Positions 44,579-52,702 of a stretch of 64,000 bases of DNA are shown here, piece after piece (the stretch's first letter is position 1; each line of letters opens with the position of its first letter). This stretch comes from Bacteroidales bacterium (lineage in GTDB: Bacteria; Bacteroidota; Bacteroidia; Bacteroidales; P3). Location: assembly GCA_022482545.1 (NCBI GenBank), contig JAKVOZ010000010.1:1-64000 (forward strand), given 5' to 3'. Under the pieces are notes generated by a model, which saw only the letters and a program-made list of their open reading frames with translations, made no database searches and had not been told where the DNA came from. Position numbers and translations under genes: made by a program.

Positions 44579-45584
44579 TTATGTTTTTTATGTTATACAC
44601 CGGCACATCTATTTTTTCTCTAAGACTATTAATCATCTTGTCATTATTTACTTTGAAACCAAGAGGAGAAACAGGATTAGCAGTTATTGCAACTAAGTTA
44701 GCCTTAAACAAACATTTTATTTTTCCACCATTATTTAAGAACATATTAGTTAATGTATTTGATGAAAAGATATGTGTAAAGTCTTTAATGATAAGTGTAT
44801 AATCATTTATATTTTTCTGTGTATTTATCATTTCCAACAATTTATCTGTTATCATACCTGAGACATAAATCGTTTTGCTGTGAGAAAAAATCTCATCTTT
44901 GTATTTATCAATCATAAGCATTGAAGGAATATTAAGTTTGGTGTATTTGTTGTTGTCATCTATTGAGAATATGCCTGTGTTAAATTCTGATAGTTTGTTT
45001 GCCAAGGATTGATTAACAATCGGCAGTTGAGTCATTTGATAAACAAAAGAGGTTTTTTCTGTAATCTTGTCTATTGATGCAGAAACCACGGCACCTGTTG
45101 AAAGAATCATGGCTTGTGTTATGGACGGAGAGGCAAAACTTTTTCGTGATAACGCTCCATCAATCAAACATATATCGCATTGTTGTTCTAATTTTGATAT
45201 AAATTGTTTAAGCCAAGAAGTGTTTGTTGGTCCCGATAGAAGCACGTTACCAAAAGATAAACTTCTTGCACTTACCAATCTTCCCAACGATGTACTTTCT
45301 TTTGATATATCTTCAACAACAGACACAATCTGTTTTTGACTGTAAAGGTTTTCGGCAGTGATGAAGATAGTGTTTGGGTAAATAAATATCTTTGGTTTAG
45401 ATGTTTTTGTAACTTGGTCTATTGTTTCTCCGTCAATACCTATTGATGTTACTGCAACAGACTTGTTATTAAAAGAGTGCAGGCGAGAGAGCACATAATT
45501 CAATGTTTCAGTCTTGCCTGCATTCTTATCCATTCCAACAAAAGATATACTTTTATACCTTAATATATCTTTTATGAAAGGCAT
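44562..45584 (-). CDS. kamB: KamB, presumed lysine 5,6-aminomutase reactivase subunit
   Basis: 340 residues with an N-terminal P-loop SFVGMDKNAGKTETLNYVL (about residues 14-32), a SIGIDGE switch-like segment and QCDICLIDGALSRKSF. The family is recognised mainly by this P-loop and its place between kamA and kamC, which is the conserved order in lysine fermentation clusters. The proposed role is ATP-driven exchange of damaged cobalamin in KamDE together with KamC. It lies 3 bp after kamA and overlaps kamC by 17 bp. Confidence 0.85.
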   Translation of the reverse strand: MPFIKDILRYKSISFVGMDKNAGKTETLNYVLSRLHSFNNKSVAVTSIGIDGETIDQVTKTSKPKIFIYPNTIFITAENLYSQKQIVSVVEDISKESTSLGRLVSARSLSFGNVLLSGPTNTSWLKQFISKLEQQCDICLIDGALSRKSFASPSITQAMILSTGAVVSASIDKITEKTSFVYQMTQLPIVNQSLANKLSEFNTGIFSIDDNNKYTKLNIPSMLMIDKYKDEIFSHSKTIYVSGMITDKLLEMINTQKNINDYTLIIKDFTHIFSSNTLTNMFLNNGGKIKCLFKANLVAITANPVSPLGFKVNNDKMINSLREKIDVPVYNIKNINDNEL

Positions 45585-45587
45585 ATA

Positions 45588-46844
45588 TTATTTGTTTTTC
45601 TTGTTTCTTTCGTGACGAGCAAGTTGTGAAGGTTCCATTGCCATCTTATCTCCATGAAGAAGAGATGCAACACCTTCTCTTTCAATATCATTACCTTTCA
45701 AGAAATCCACATCACAAGAGCCAGGAGTATAGTTTTCTGGTTCTGTATATGTAGTTATAACGCCTTCAAAGTTTCTAAGAACAACCTTGTTAGGACTTTG
45801 AGAAATAATATATTGTGGCATTACAGGAGTCTTTCCACCACCACCAGGAGCATCTACAACAAATGTAGGTACTGCAAATCCTGATGTATGTCCACGAAGA
45901 TTTTCCATTATCTCTATACCTTTTGAAACAGGAGTACGGAAATGTTCCAATCCCATTGAAAGGTCGCATTGATAAATATAATATGGTCTAACTCTCATAT
46001 AAACAAGTCTTTGAACAAGTTTCTTCATCACTCTTACATCGTCATTAACTCCTCTAAGAAGAACGCTTTGGTTGCCAAGTGGTATACCTGCATTAGCAAG
46101 TTTAGCACAAGCCTCCATTGCTTCTTTCGTGCATTCGTTAGGGTGATTGAAATGAGTATTTACCCATATTGGATGATATTTCTTTAACATATTAACCAAA
46201 TCATCTGTAATCCTTTGAGGACAAACAACTGGTGTTCTTGTGCCTATTCTTATTATCTCTACGTGAGGTATTGCTCTAAGACGTTGAATAATACTTTCTA
46301 ACATATTGTCATTAACCATAAGAGCATCGCCACCAGACAACAATACATCTCTTACTTGTGGAGTCTTTGCAATGTAGTCAATAGCCTTTTGTATTCTATC
46401 GTTAGTTGATTCGCAATCATGTTGACCAGCAAAACGTCTTCTTGTGCAGTGTCTGCAATACATTGAGCACATATCTGTTATCAAAAACAATACTCTATCT
46501 GGGTATCTATGAGTTAAGCCAGGAACAGGAGAGTCTTCATCTTCGTGTAAAGGGTCTAATAAATCAGCCTTTGCTTGATGAGTTTCAAGTCCTGTTGGTA
46601 TTGCTTGACGGCGAACAGGGTCGTTAGGATTATTAACATCAATAAGAGATAAGTAGTAAGGAGTGATAGCCATACGAAGTGTTTTCAAAGTATTTCTAAT
46701 ACCGTCTTCTTCTTCTTTTGTCAATGAAATGTATTTTTTCAAGTCTTCAAGAGTCTCAACTCTATTTTTAACTTGCCATTTCCAGTCGTTCCACTCTTTG
46801 TCAGAGACATTTGGGAACAATTCATTTCTTCTATTTACTTGCAT
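45588..46844 (-). CDS. kamA: Lysine 2,3-aminomutase (radical SAM, PLP)
   Basis: 418 residues. KamA interconverts L-lysine and L-beta-lysine, the first step of lysine fermentation. The radical-SAM cluster motif is CSMYCRHC (about residues 125-132), followed by RRRFAGQHD. Further conserved parts are VRDVLLSGGDALM, IRIGTRTPVVCPQRI, the PLP lysine region FVVDAPGGGGKTPVMPQYI and a zinc-binding-like C-terminal part (GSCDVDFLKG). It heads a kamA-kamB-kamC operon. No TAnnTTTG promoter is evident in the 49-bp gap upstream, so it may be read through from the restriction gene or use a divergent promoter. Confidence 0.96.
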   Translation of the reverse strand: MQVNRRNELFPNVSDKEWNDWKWQVKNRVETLEDLKKYISLTKEEEDGIRNTLKTLRMAITPYYLSLIDVNNPNDPVRRQAIPTGLETHQAKADLLDPLHEDEDSPVPGLTHRYPDRVLFLITDMCSMYCRHCTRRRFAGQHDCESTNDRIQKAIDYIAKTPQVRDVLLSGGDALMVNDNMLESIIQRLRAIPHVEIIRIGTRTPVVCPQRITDDLVNMLKKYHPIWVNTHFNHPNECTKEAMEACAKLANAGIPLGNQSVLLRGVNDDVRVMKKLVQRLVYMRVRPYYIYQCDLSMGLEHFRTPVSKGIEIMENLRGHTSGFAVPTFVVDAPGGGGKTPVMPQYIISQSPNKVVLRNFEGVITTYTEPENYTPGSCDVDFLKGNDIEREGVASLLHGDKMAMEPSQLARHERNKKNK

Positions 46845-46893
46845 AAAATTTATTTTGTTTATTTTTTATTAATTTTATATTTTTTTATTATGT

Positions 46894-47997
46894 TTAAAAA
46901 TCAAATTCTAATTTACTTTGTTTTATTATTTCTTCTAAAACGTCATTTAGATGTTTTTTATTTATTGTACTAGTAAATCTTTTTTCTAATTCTTGTATAT
47001 TTATAATATCTTCAATACAATTCATGTAATTATCCACAATCTTTGTTATTGAATATGATTTAAGAGCATTGTTTTTAATCTTCTTTAATAATGTTTTATT
47101 ATCATCTGTGCTTTTTACAACAAATGTTATTGGGTATTTTTCTACTTTATCTATATCAAGAAAATATTTGTTAAAGTCTAATGTTTCTGTTACTTGAAAT
47201 ATTTTGCCAAGAGGTTTCATTATGAAATCTATTCCACCATCATTAGCATTAGTATGGCCTGTTTTGTATAGTTTTAGGTTCTCTTCTTTTAACTCTTTTT
47301 TGTTATATCCCCAAAATACTGTTTGGTCATCATAATAATATTTCAAGATAGAAAAACTTACAATTTCAAATAATCTAGCATCTACATTAGGATTTAAAAG
47401 ACTATTAATAAATTCTGTTACTTTATCAGTATCATTCTTATTAATTGTTTTTAATTGATTACATTTATCTATAAATTGCTTTAATGTTTGTTGCTTGATT
47501 TCTATATATCTTTCTATAATAGTTTTTATTGACTCTGCAATATTAATATTTTTATTATTAATATTTAATTTTAATAAGTTTTCATTAATCCAATATCTTT
47601 TGGTTGTCAAATCTCTAAGAATGGGTGTGTATTCAGAATCTTGGAAGTATTTTTTAAATTCCTCATTCATTCTATGATTTAAAGCATGATTTTGAAGTTT
47701 TTTCCCAAAAGGTAGTTTTCTTGTGTTTTCCAATAAATCAGAAAACTTAGCGCCTTCATAGTTAGAATAAATATTTTCTCTCTTATTAGTATATTTTATA
47801 TAATCATCAATCAAAACATATATAGCAAATAAGTTGGCATAACTAGAACGTTGTTTTGAGTTCTTATTAGCCGACTTAGTTTTTTTGTTAATATATTGAA
47901 TTAATTGACTTTTCTCAAAAATAATTTCAGATATATTATCTCCACTAAAATTCTTCTTTAATATTTCTTTAATATTTTGAGTGAATGAGTGTTCCAT
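46894..47997 (-). CDS. Putative type II restriction endonuclease paired with a DNA methyltransferase
   Basis: 367 residues. The N-terminal about 210 residues are helical and Lys/Asn-rich. A candidate nuclease core follows at about 245-275: NANDGGIDFIMKPLGKIFQV then TE, that is D/E...ExE-type metal-binding residues of a PD-(D/E)xK-like fold. The gene overlaps the methyltransferase 3' end by 29 bp, the usual R-M layout. If the methyltransferase modifies ATGCAT, this enzyme should cut that site. The family was not recognised beyond the core, so assignment leans on context. Confidence 0.75.
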   Translation of the reverse strand: MEHSFTQNIKEILKKNFSGDNISEIIFEKSQLIQYINKKTKSANKNSKQRSSYANLFAIYVLIDDYIKYTNKRENIYSNYEGAKFSDLLENTRKLPFGKKLQNHALNHRMNEEFKKYFQDSEYTPILRDLTTKRYWINENLLKLNINNKNINIAESIKTIIERYIEIKQQTLKQFIDKCNQLKTINKNDTDKVTEFINSLLNPNVDARLFEIVSFSILKYYYDDQTVFWGYNKKELKEENLKLYKTGHTNANDGGIDFIMKPLGKIFQVTETLDFNKYFLDIDKVEKYPITFVVKSTDDNKTLLKKIKNNALKSYSITKIVDNYMNCIEDIINIQELEKRFTSTINKKHLNDVLEEIIKQSKLEFDF

Positions 47998-48865
47998 TAT
48001 TATAATTATTGAATAAGGTTGGTTGAATAAGAGATAAATTATCTTCTTTGTTTATTTCAAATGTTCTTGTTTCTTTTTCTAGCGTTTGGCCATTATATTG
48101 TGAGGCTAAACCTAATCTACGTAATCCTATTTTTATGTAATCTTCTTGTATTTCAATGCCTATTGATTTTCTCCCCAGTTCTTTTGCCACAAAACATGTC
48201 GTAAAACTTCCAGAAAATGGGTCTAAAACCACATCACCTTTATTAGAACTAGCTTTTATAATCCTATTTAAAAGGGAGATAGGTTTTTGTGTTGGGTGCT
48301 TTTCATATTCTTCCATTCTATATCTTACTCTTGGAAATTCCCACACATTCCCAGGTACTTTTTCTGTATTATAAATGCTTGGTACAGACTTTCTATAATC
48401 AATTAATTTTCTTTTAGCACCTGTCTTAGCTTCTACTAATATATCTTTTGCATTAAATGTATAATTGTTTTTGTCTTTAACACAATATAAAATAGGCTCA
48501 TACATAGAACCATAATATTTCTTGGCTTGTACTCCTGAACTATCGTAATACCATACGATACGAGACATAATGTTTATTTTTGAACGAAGATATATATCAA
48601 AAAATGGCATATATTGTGTGGCAGTCATAACGTAAAAACTTCCTTTATCTGATAATTTTTCTATACACAAATCCAACCACTTATAACACCAATTCAAATA
48701 ATCTTCTTCGGTCTTCCATTTGTCTTTTCTTCCGTTGAAATCTTTTCCTATGTTATATGGAGGGTCAGCAAAAATTAAATCTATTGAGTTGTTTTCAATC
48801 TCATTTAAAGACTCTATAACATCTCCATATATGATTTTATGTTTGTTGTTCCCTAGTATTTCCAT
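47969..48865 (-). CDS. Adenine-specific DNA methyltransferase, YhdJ-like
   Basis: 298 residues. Beta-class order: motif IV ADPPYNIGKDF near residue 33 and motif I VVLDPFSGSFTTCFVA near 213. SRIVWYYDSSGVQAKKYYGS, MYEPILYCVKDKNNYTFN, EAKTGAKRKLIDYRK and KVPGNVWEFPRVRY closely recall E. coli YhdJ, which methylates the second A of ATGCAT. It should therefore protect ATGCAT or a related palindrome. It has its own promoter and overlaps the endonuclease gene. Confidence 0.92.
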   Translation of the reverse strand: MEILGNNKHKIIYGDVIESLNEIENNSIDLIFADPPYNIGKDFNGRKDKWKTEEDYLNWCYKWLDLCIEKLSDKGSFYVMTATQYMPFFDIYLRSKINIMSRIVWYYDSSGVQAKKYYGSMYEPILYCVKDKNNYTFNAKDILVEAKTGAKRKLIDYRKSVPSIYNTEKVPGNVWEFPRVRYRMEEYEKHPTQKPISLLNRIIKASSNKGDVVLDPFSGSFTTCFVAKELGRKSIGIEIQEDYIKIGLRRLGLASQYNGQTLEKETRTFEINKEDNLSLIQPTLFNNYNNGTLIHSKY

Positions 48866-48890
48866 TTTATATTTAAAAATATTTCTTGTG

Positions 48891-48898
48891 CAAAGGTA
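48891..48898 (-). promoter_or_regulatory. -7 promoter element for the R-M pair
   Basis: TACCTTTG on the minus strand matches TAnnTTTG about 26 bp before the methyltransferase ATG, giving a short leader. Confidence 0.55.
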
Positions 48899-48949
48899 AC
48901 AAACTTTTTTTGAACATCATCACAAAACATACAACTTTTTTATATAATA

Positions 48950-48984
48950 AAGTAAGGAGCCAAGAAAACTTAACTCCCTACCTT
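48950..48984 (-). terminator. Terminator-like hairpin after the HU-like gene
   Basis: AAGTAAGGAG (48950-48959) and CTCCCTACCTT (48974-48984) form an imperfect stem of about 8-9 bp, 14 bp past the HU-like stop codon. T-rich DNA follows after a few bases on the minus strand. Confidence 0.6.
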
Positions 48985-48997
48985 TGGCATACATCGT

Positions 48998-49411
48998 TTA
49001 TTCTTGTGGTTGAATACCTTTAACTGATAAATCTTTCAGTGAATATTGGGTCTTTTTCAACGAACTTTTGAACTTAATACTTGGCACAAATCTCACTCTC
49101 GTTTTTTTGATTGTATCCACAGTAACCTTGTCTAAGGTATCTTGTGCTGTTGCCTTTATTGAAGGTATGAACGCTCCGAGTGTGCCAAACTTAACCGCAC
49201 TGCCATTCATTACATACTTACTTATGTGTATTTCCAATGCTTTTAAACATGCTAATACATCTGGATAAGAGATAGTTGATGCGTCTGCAATCTCTTGTGC
49301 TATCGTGTCAAGATTAACATCTGCTTCTCTCCATAACCTTGCCATGTATTTCACTCCTGGTGTGTGTCCTACGGTGATGTTTCTTTTTACTCTTACATAA
49401 CTTACTGCCAT
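48998..49411 (-). CDS. HU-like DNA-binding protein (HU-HIG type)
   Basis: 137 residues. The start YVRVKRNITVGHTPGVKYMA, the helical pair TIAQEIADASTISYPDVLACLKALE and the beta-arm strand SAVKFGTLGAFIPSIKA with VRFVPSIKFKSSLKK match the Bacteroidetes HU/IHF-like domain family rather than canonical HU. It binds DNA and is often carried by phages and integrative elements. It is the last gene of a leftward module with an HTH protein, a Toprim protein and a RepA-like ATPase, but has its own promoter. Confidence 0.85.
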   Translation of the reverse strand: MAVSYVRVKRNITVGHTPGVKYMARLWREADVNLDTIAQEIADASTISYPDVLACLKALEIHISKYVMNGSAVKFGTLGAFIPSIKATAQDTLDKVTVDTIKKTRVRFVPSIKFKSSLKKTQYSLKDLSVKGIQPQE

Positions 49412-49475
49412 AATTTTTTTTCCTTTCTTTTAAATTTTTTGTTTATTAATTTATTACTTGTTTTATTTTACAGTA

Positions 49476-49483
49476 CAAAGATA
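49476..49483 (-). promoter_or_regulatory. -7 promoter element for the HU-like gene
   Basis: TATCTTTG on the minus strand matches TAnnTTTG about 65 bp before the start codon. Confidence 0.6.
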
Positions 49484-49581
49484 CTATAAATATATACACA
49501 ATTATATTTTATGCCTTTTATTGCTTGCTAATACCTATCGTTGCATATTTATTCGTCTTTTGTAGTGTTTTTTCTTGTCGT

Positions 49582-49830
49582 TTAACCTTTATCTATGAAA
49601 CCATTTAAATATTTTATAACATCTATTATATCGGCAATCTCTTTGCAACTATATAATCGCTTACGCATACCTGTGTTTTTGTTTTGCCCAAAGGCTAATA
49701 AACGATACCTGTCAAGCGTTCTCTTGCTTATGTTCAACATCGCTAATACCTCATTTGTATAATAGCGTGGTGTTTGGTCGTCTTTGTTTTCTAATACTTC
49801 TTTTATGTTTATCATTTTTATTACTATCAT
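49582..49830 (-). CDS. Small helix-turn-helix protein, excisionase-like
   Basis: 82 residues from the first ATG; an in-frame ATG at 49815 gives 77. The sequence TNEVLAMLNISKRTLDRYRLLAFG is a MerR/excisionase-type winged helix-turn-helix reading (Y-T-x-x-E-V-x-x-x-L-x-I-S-x-R-T-L). It is followed by YSCKEIADIIDVIKYLNGF. Such proteins in mobile elements act as directionality factors or small regulators. It lies 51 bp after the Toprim gene and is probably on its transcript. Confidence 0.78.
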   Translation of the reverse strand: MIVIKMINIKEVLENKDDQTPRYYTNEVLAMLNISKRTLDRYRLLAFGQNKNTGMRKRLYSCKEIADIIDVIKYLNGFIDKG

Positions 49831-49881
49831 TTTATTGTTATTATATATATTAATTATCTGTAATTTAATTATTTGTAATTG

Positions 49882-50811
49882 TTACTTATTGTTTAACATT
49901 ATTTGTAAGTCTGCAATATCTTCTCCATCTTGTATTATTGGTATTTTCTCAATAAATTTAGACACAGTTAGTTTTATAAGCAAATCGTTCTCTATCTCAT
50001 ATTTCTTTTTCGTCCATAAATCACAACAACCTTTATCTGGTAAAAGAATGATATGGTGAATATTGTTGTCTGTCATTGTTCTAAACAACTCTTTGTTAAT
50101 GTTTTGCAATCCTCCACAAGCCAACCATAATTTGCTTTTATCTGCTATGGACATAATAATCGCAGTTTTCTCGCTCTCCACAACTACAATCTTATCTGAA
50201 CCATTGTATGCCCTTAATAGATGCTCTCCAAATAAACATTGTTTTAATGTGAAGTTCTTGGTGAGCAAACCTTGTTTAATTAATAGATTATGAACCCATT
50301 GCACTTGTGGATATTTGTCTTTTACTCTGTGTCCATCTATTGGATTGTAATCTATTATTTTTCCACTGTGAATATTGTTGTAATAATCTGTTTGCCAAAA
50401 GATTGTTTTATAGTCTTTTGTGCCTGTTACGTGATATTTTACAAGAGCATTATTTACCTCTTTTTCATCAAATAATGAAAGGAGAAAATCCTTAAAATGA
50501 TGATTCCTTGTCGTTGTGAGTTGGAAAATCTTAGTTGGTATAGTGTTTGGTGATGTGTTTGGTGATGTGTTCGTATTTGTTTTAATGAATATGTTGCTCT
50601 TTGGTGCAACTCTCTTATTGATAGCGAAATAATCCTTAGGAGAGAGGTGATAACCACAACTTTGAATATGGTCGCATTTGCCACAAGTAGGGTCAATGAT
50701 TTGATTATTGTTTTCATTATCAACGTAATAAACAAAACATTTGCTTCTACCACATTTAGGACAGGTGTGTTTGCTACTTGGTCCATGATATTTTTCTAAA
50801 TTGTATCTCAT
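49882..50811 (-). CDS. DUF6371-type zinc-finger/Toprim protein (primase-like)
   Basis: 309 residues. The N-terminus has CPKCGRSKCF and CGKCDHIQSCGYHLSPKDY, a CHC2-like zinc module. The C-terminal half has a Toprim-like pattern: VVVESEKTAII (Glu, about residue 207) and IHHIILLPDKGCCDLW (Asp-x-Gly, about 256). This is the DUF6371-like architecture found with RepA-like ATPases in Bacteroidetes mobile elements; it may prime replication. The second Toprim Asp pair is only partly preserved (DKG rather than DxD), so activity is uncertain. Copy B of the palindromic element lies directly upstream. Confidence 0.78.
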   Translation of the reverse strand: MRYNLEKYHGPSSKHTCPKCGRSKCFVYYVDNENNNQIIDPTCGKCDHIQSCGYHLSPKDYFAINKRVAPKSNIFIKTNTNTSPNTSPNTIPTKIFQLTTTRNHHFKDFLLSLFDEKEVNNALVKYHVTGTKDYKTIFWQTDYYNNIHSGKIIDYNPIDGHRVKDKYPQVQWVHNLLIKQGLLTKNFTLKQCLFGEHLLRAYNGSDKIVVVESEKTAIIMSIADKSKLWLACGGLQNINKELFRTMTDNNIHHIILLPDKGCCDLWTKKKYEIENDLLIKLTVSKFIEKIPIIQDGEDIADLQIMLNNK

Positions 50812-50862
50812 TGTCTTTTTGTTTGTTAAATTGTTTTTTAATCTAATTAATCTGTGTCAATG

Positions 50863-51042
50863 TTGTAAGTTGTTGATATAGAAGTTACTGCCCAAGTTGA
50901 CACTCTAACGCTCTGATAATGAGCATTGTCAATTTGTCAAACACCCTATATATAATATATATTGACAAAGGATTAATAAGAGTATAATTACAATAAATAC
51001 TAAAGTATATTTTATTGTAGATTATACTCTCTGTTATTAAAA
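50863..51042 (-). repeat. Palindromic dispersed element, copy B (inside the mobile-element module)
   Basis: It is the reverse-complement partner of 20715-20895. The 52-bp palindrome here is at 50979-51030 and is base-for-base the same as in copy A. The TTGTCA/TGACAA half-sites lie between 50880 and 50970. It occupies nearly all of the gap between the RepA-like ATPase stop and the Toprim gene. As in copy A, the downstream gene lies on the half-site side. Differences from copy A are a two-base shift in the AT tract and about six point changes. Confidence 0.9.
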
Positions 51043-51043
51043 T

Positions 51044-52240
51044 TTATTTATCATTGATAGTAGTATTAATATTATCACTATCAAATTCTATACTGATAGG
51101 CTTACCAAGTCTTTTCAAGTGAGACGACCATTTTTTCAGTCTATAAATCATAGAAGAACGTGGCATACCCAACGAATTTGCAACTTCTTGCCAAGTCATA
51201 CCTTCCTCACGTTTTTTTATCGCATCGTTATAGTCTTGTTCCAGTTTGTCCATATCACTTTTTTCTTTATTGATAAGTTCAAAACTTGTCATTGTGTCCA
51301 AACTGCTAAAAGACAGATTTTCATCAAAATGCAAGTCGTACGCCATAGTTTTGTAGTTAGATGAAAGATAATTACCTTTGACAATACAAAAATATTTATC
51401 TGATGGAATGAGAGCGTTTTTCTTCAACTCAATCATTAATCTCATCTTTGCTTCAAAACCTTGACTACCAAGAGCGTTGTGTTTGCTCGGAGCCAATTCA
51501 TCGGAACGTTTATTGGTGTGGTGAAGAAAGATTATCAAACAACCATATTTTTGTGCTATACGATTGTATTCATTCAAACACTCCCTAACTTTGTTGGTCT
51601 CATATAATTGTCCGGAATAAATATCACTGAAAGCATCTATAACAACTACATCAGCAGGTTTGTCTATCAACATCAATTCCAACCGTTTAGTTATGTTTTC
51701 TGTATCAAAAACAAATATTAAGTTATCCATTTTGTTGGTTGCAATATGCCATTGTTTGTTTTGTTTTTTAAGCATAGAAGATATGGCTGTTTTGTCGTCT
51801 TCTGTGCTTATGTAGTAGGCACGGAAGTGTGTAGGATTAACTTCCCAGTTTAGAAATTTCTTTCCTGTTATAACGCTTACGCACAACTGACGCAATAATG
51901 CACTTTTTCCTGTATCAGACGAACCTATCAAGGCTGCTAATCCAACTTTGTGAAAGATAGGTGGAATAAGGCAAGGCACATCATTTATACTGTTTTCCAA
52001 CAATTCTTGTGCGCTTATGTTTTCTATACCAAAACTATCTTTATTTTGTTCTTTGGCTATTGTTTCGTCAAAAGAGGTGCTGATGTCAAATGGTACAAAA
52101 CTATTGTCTTGCTCCAATTTTTCTTCTGTTTTTTCTTCTACTTTTGGTTTTGTAAGTTTTACCACATTTGGTTTTGTGTTCTTTTTTTTCTTAATCACTT
52201 TTGTTTTAGGTGATTTCTTTTTCTTTGCATCTTTTTGCAT
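51044..52240 (-). CDS. RepA-like AAA ATPase/helicase of a mobile element
   Basis: 398 residues. A Lys-rich N-terminal tail of about 75 residues is followed by a RecA/DnaB-type core: Walker A LIGSSDTGKSALLRQL (about residue 105), RAYYISTEDDK, Walker B ADVVVIDAFSDIYSG and LIIFLHHTNKRSDELAPSKH, the pattern of hexameric RepA helicases. The C-terminus carries a helix-turn-helix (MTWQEVANSLGMPRSSMIYRLK). It is probably the replication helicase or initiator-associated ATPase of an integrated element. It is expressed from its own promoter with a hairpin-containing leader. Confidence 0.85.
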   Translation of the reverse strand: MQKDAKKKKSPKTKVIKKKKNTKPNVVKLTKPKVEEKTEEKLEQDNSFVPFDISTSFDETIAKEQNKDSFGIENISAQELLENSINDVPCLIPPIFHKVGLAALIGSSDTGKSALLRQLCVSVITGKKFLNWEVNPTHFRAYYISTEDDKTAISSMLKKQNKQWHIATNKMDNLIFVFDTENITKRLELMLIDKPADVVVIDAFSDIYSGQLYETNKVRECLNEYNRIAQKYGCLIIFLHHTNKRSDELAPSKHNALGSQGFEAKMRLMIELKKNALIPSDKYFCIVKGNYLSSNYKTMAYDLHFDENLSFSSLDTMTSFELINKEKSDMDKLEQDYNDAIKKREEGMTWQEVANSLGMPRSSMIYRLKKWSSHLKRLGKPISIEFDSDNINTTINDK

Positions 52241-52252
52241 GATGTTTGTTAA

Positions 52253-52305
52253 ATTTATAAATTAATAAAAAAAGTTTCATTTAAACCGGTTTTTGAAAAC
52301 TTATC
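52253..52305 (-). promoter_or_regulatory. Possible attenuator in the ATPase leader
   Basis: On the minus strand AAGTTTTC...GAAACTT forms a short stem enclosing the 10-bp palindrome AAACCGGTTT and is followed by seven T. It lies between the promoter and the ATPase start codon, as an intrinsic terminator or attenuator would. No anti-terminator or leader peptide was identified. Confidence 0.35.
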
Positions 52306-52325
52306 AACCTGTGTGATTGACGATG

Positions 52326-52333
52326 CAAAGATA
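52326..52333 (-). promoter_or_regulatory. -7 promoter element for the RepA-like ATPase gene
   Basis: TATCTTTG on the minus strand matches TAnnTTTG; the start codon is about 86 bp further, after the possible attenuator. Confidence 0.6.
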
Positions 52334-52702
52334 GTTCTATATTTTTGTTTGTCAATATGTTACTATCGTTATATGATGTGTTTGATATGTGGTAGAAAAC
52401 AAAGGAGTTAATAAAAAAAACAACAATATTATATTAGTATGATAAAAAAATATTATATTCGCAAAAAAATATGTTAGTTTTTTTTATCGGAAAATGATAA
52501 TGAAAAAAACGTTAAATAAAAGATTATTAGTTATTTGATATATCGGAAATAAATATAAAAAAACAAAAACACAATTATATGATAATAATAGATACAAATT
52601 GTAGAGAAAGAGAGATAGGAGAATATAAGGGAAAAACAGTAGAAAAAGAAGTTGGAGAAAAAGTCATAAAAATTTTCATATTAGGTTTATAATGATTGAG
52701 AT

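Larger units (their letters stand above)
52241..52702. promoter_or_regulatory. 462-bp divergent region between the RepA-like ATPase and the 52703 gene
   Basis: It contains the leftward ATPase promoter (52326-52333), a leader with palindrome AAACCGGTTT at 52283-52292 and a terminator-like hairpin, a TTTGTCAAT motif at 52349-52357 matching the half-sites of the palindromic elements, and two ATCGGAAA-type repeats near 52488 and 52543. A TATATTCG near 52453 could be a weak rightward promoter. No ORF is credible. Confidence 0.6.
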
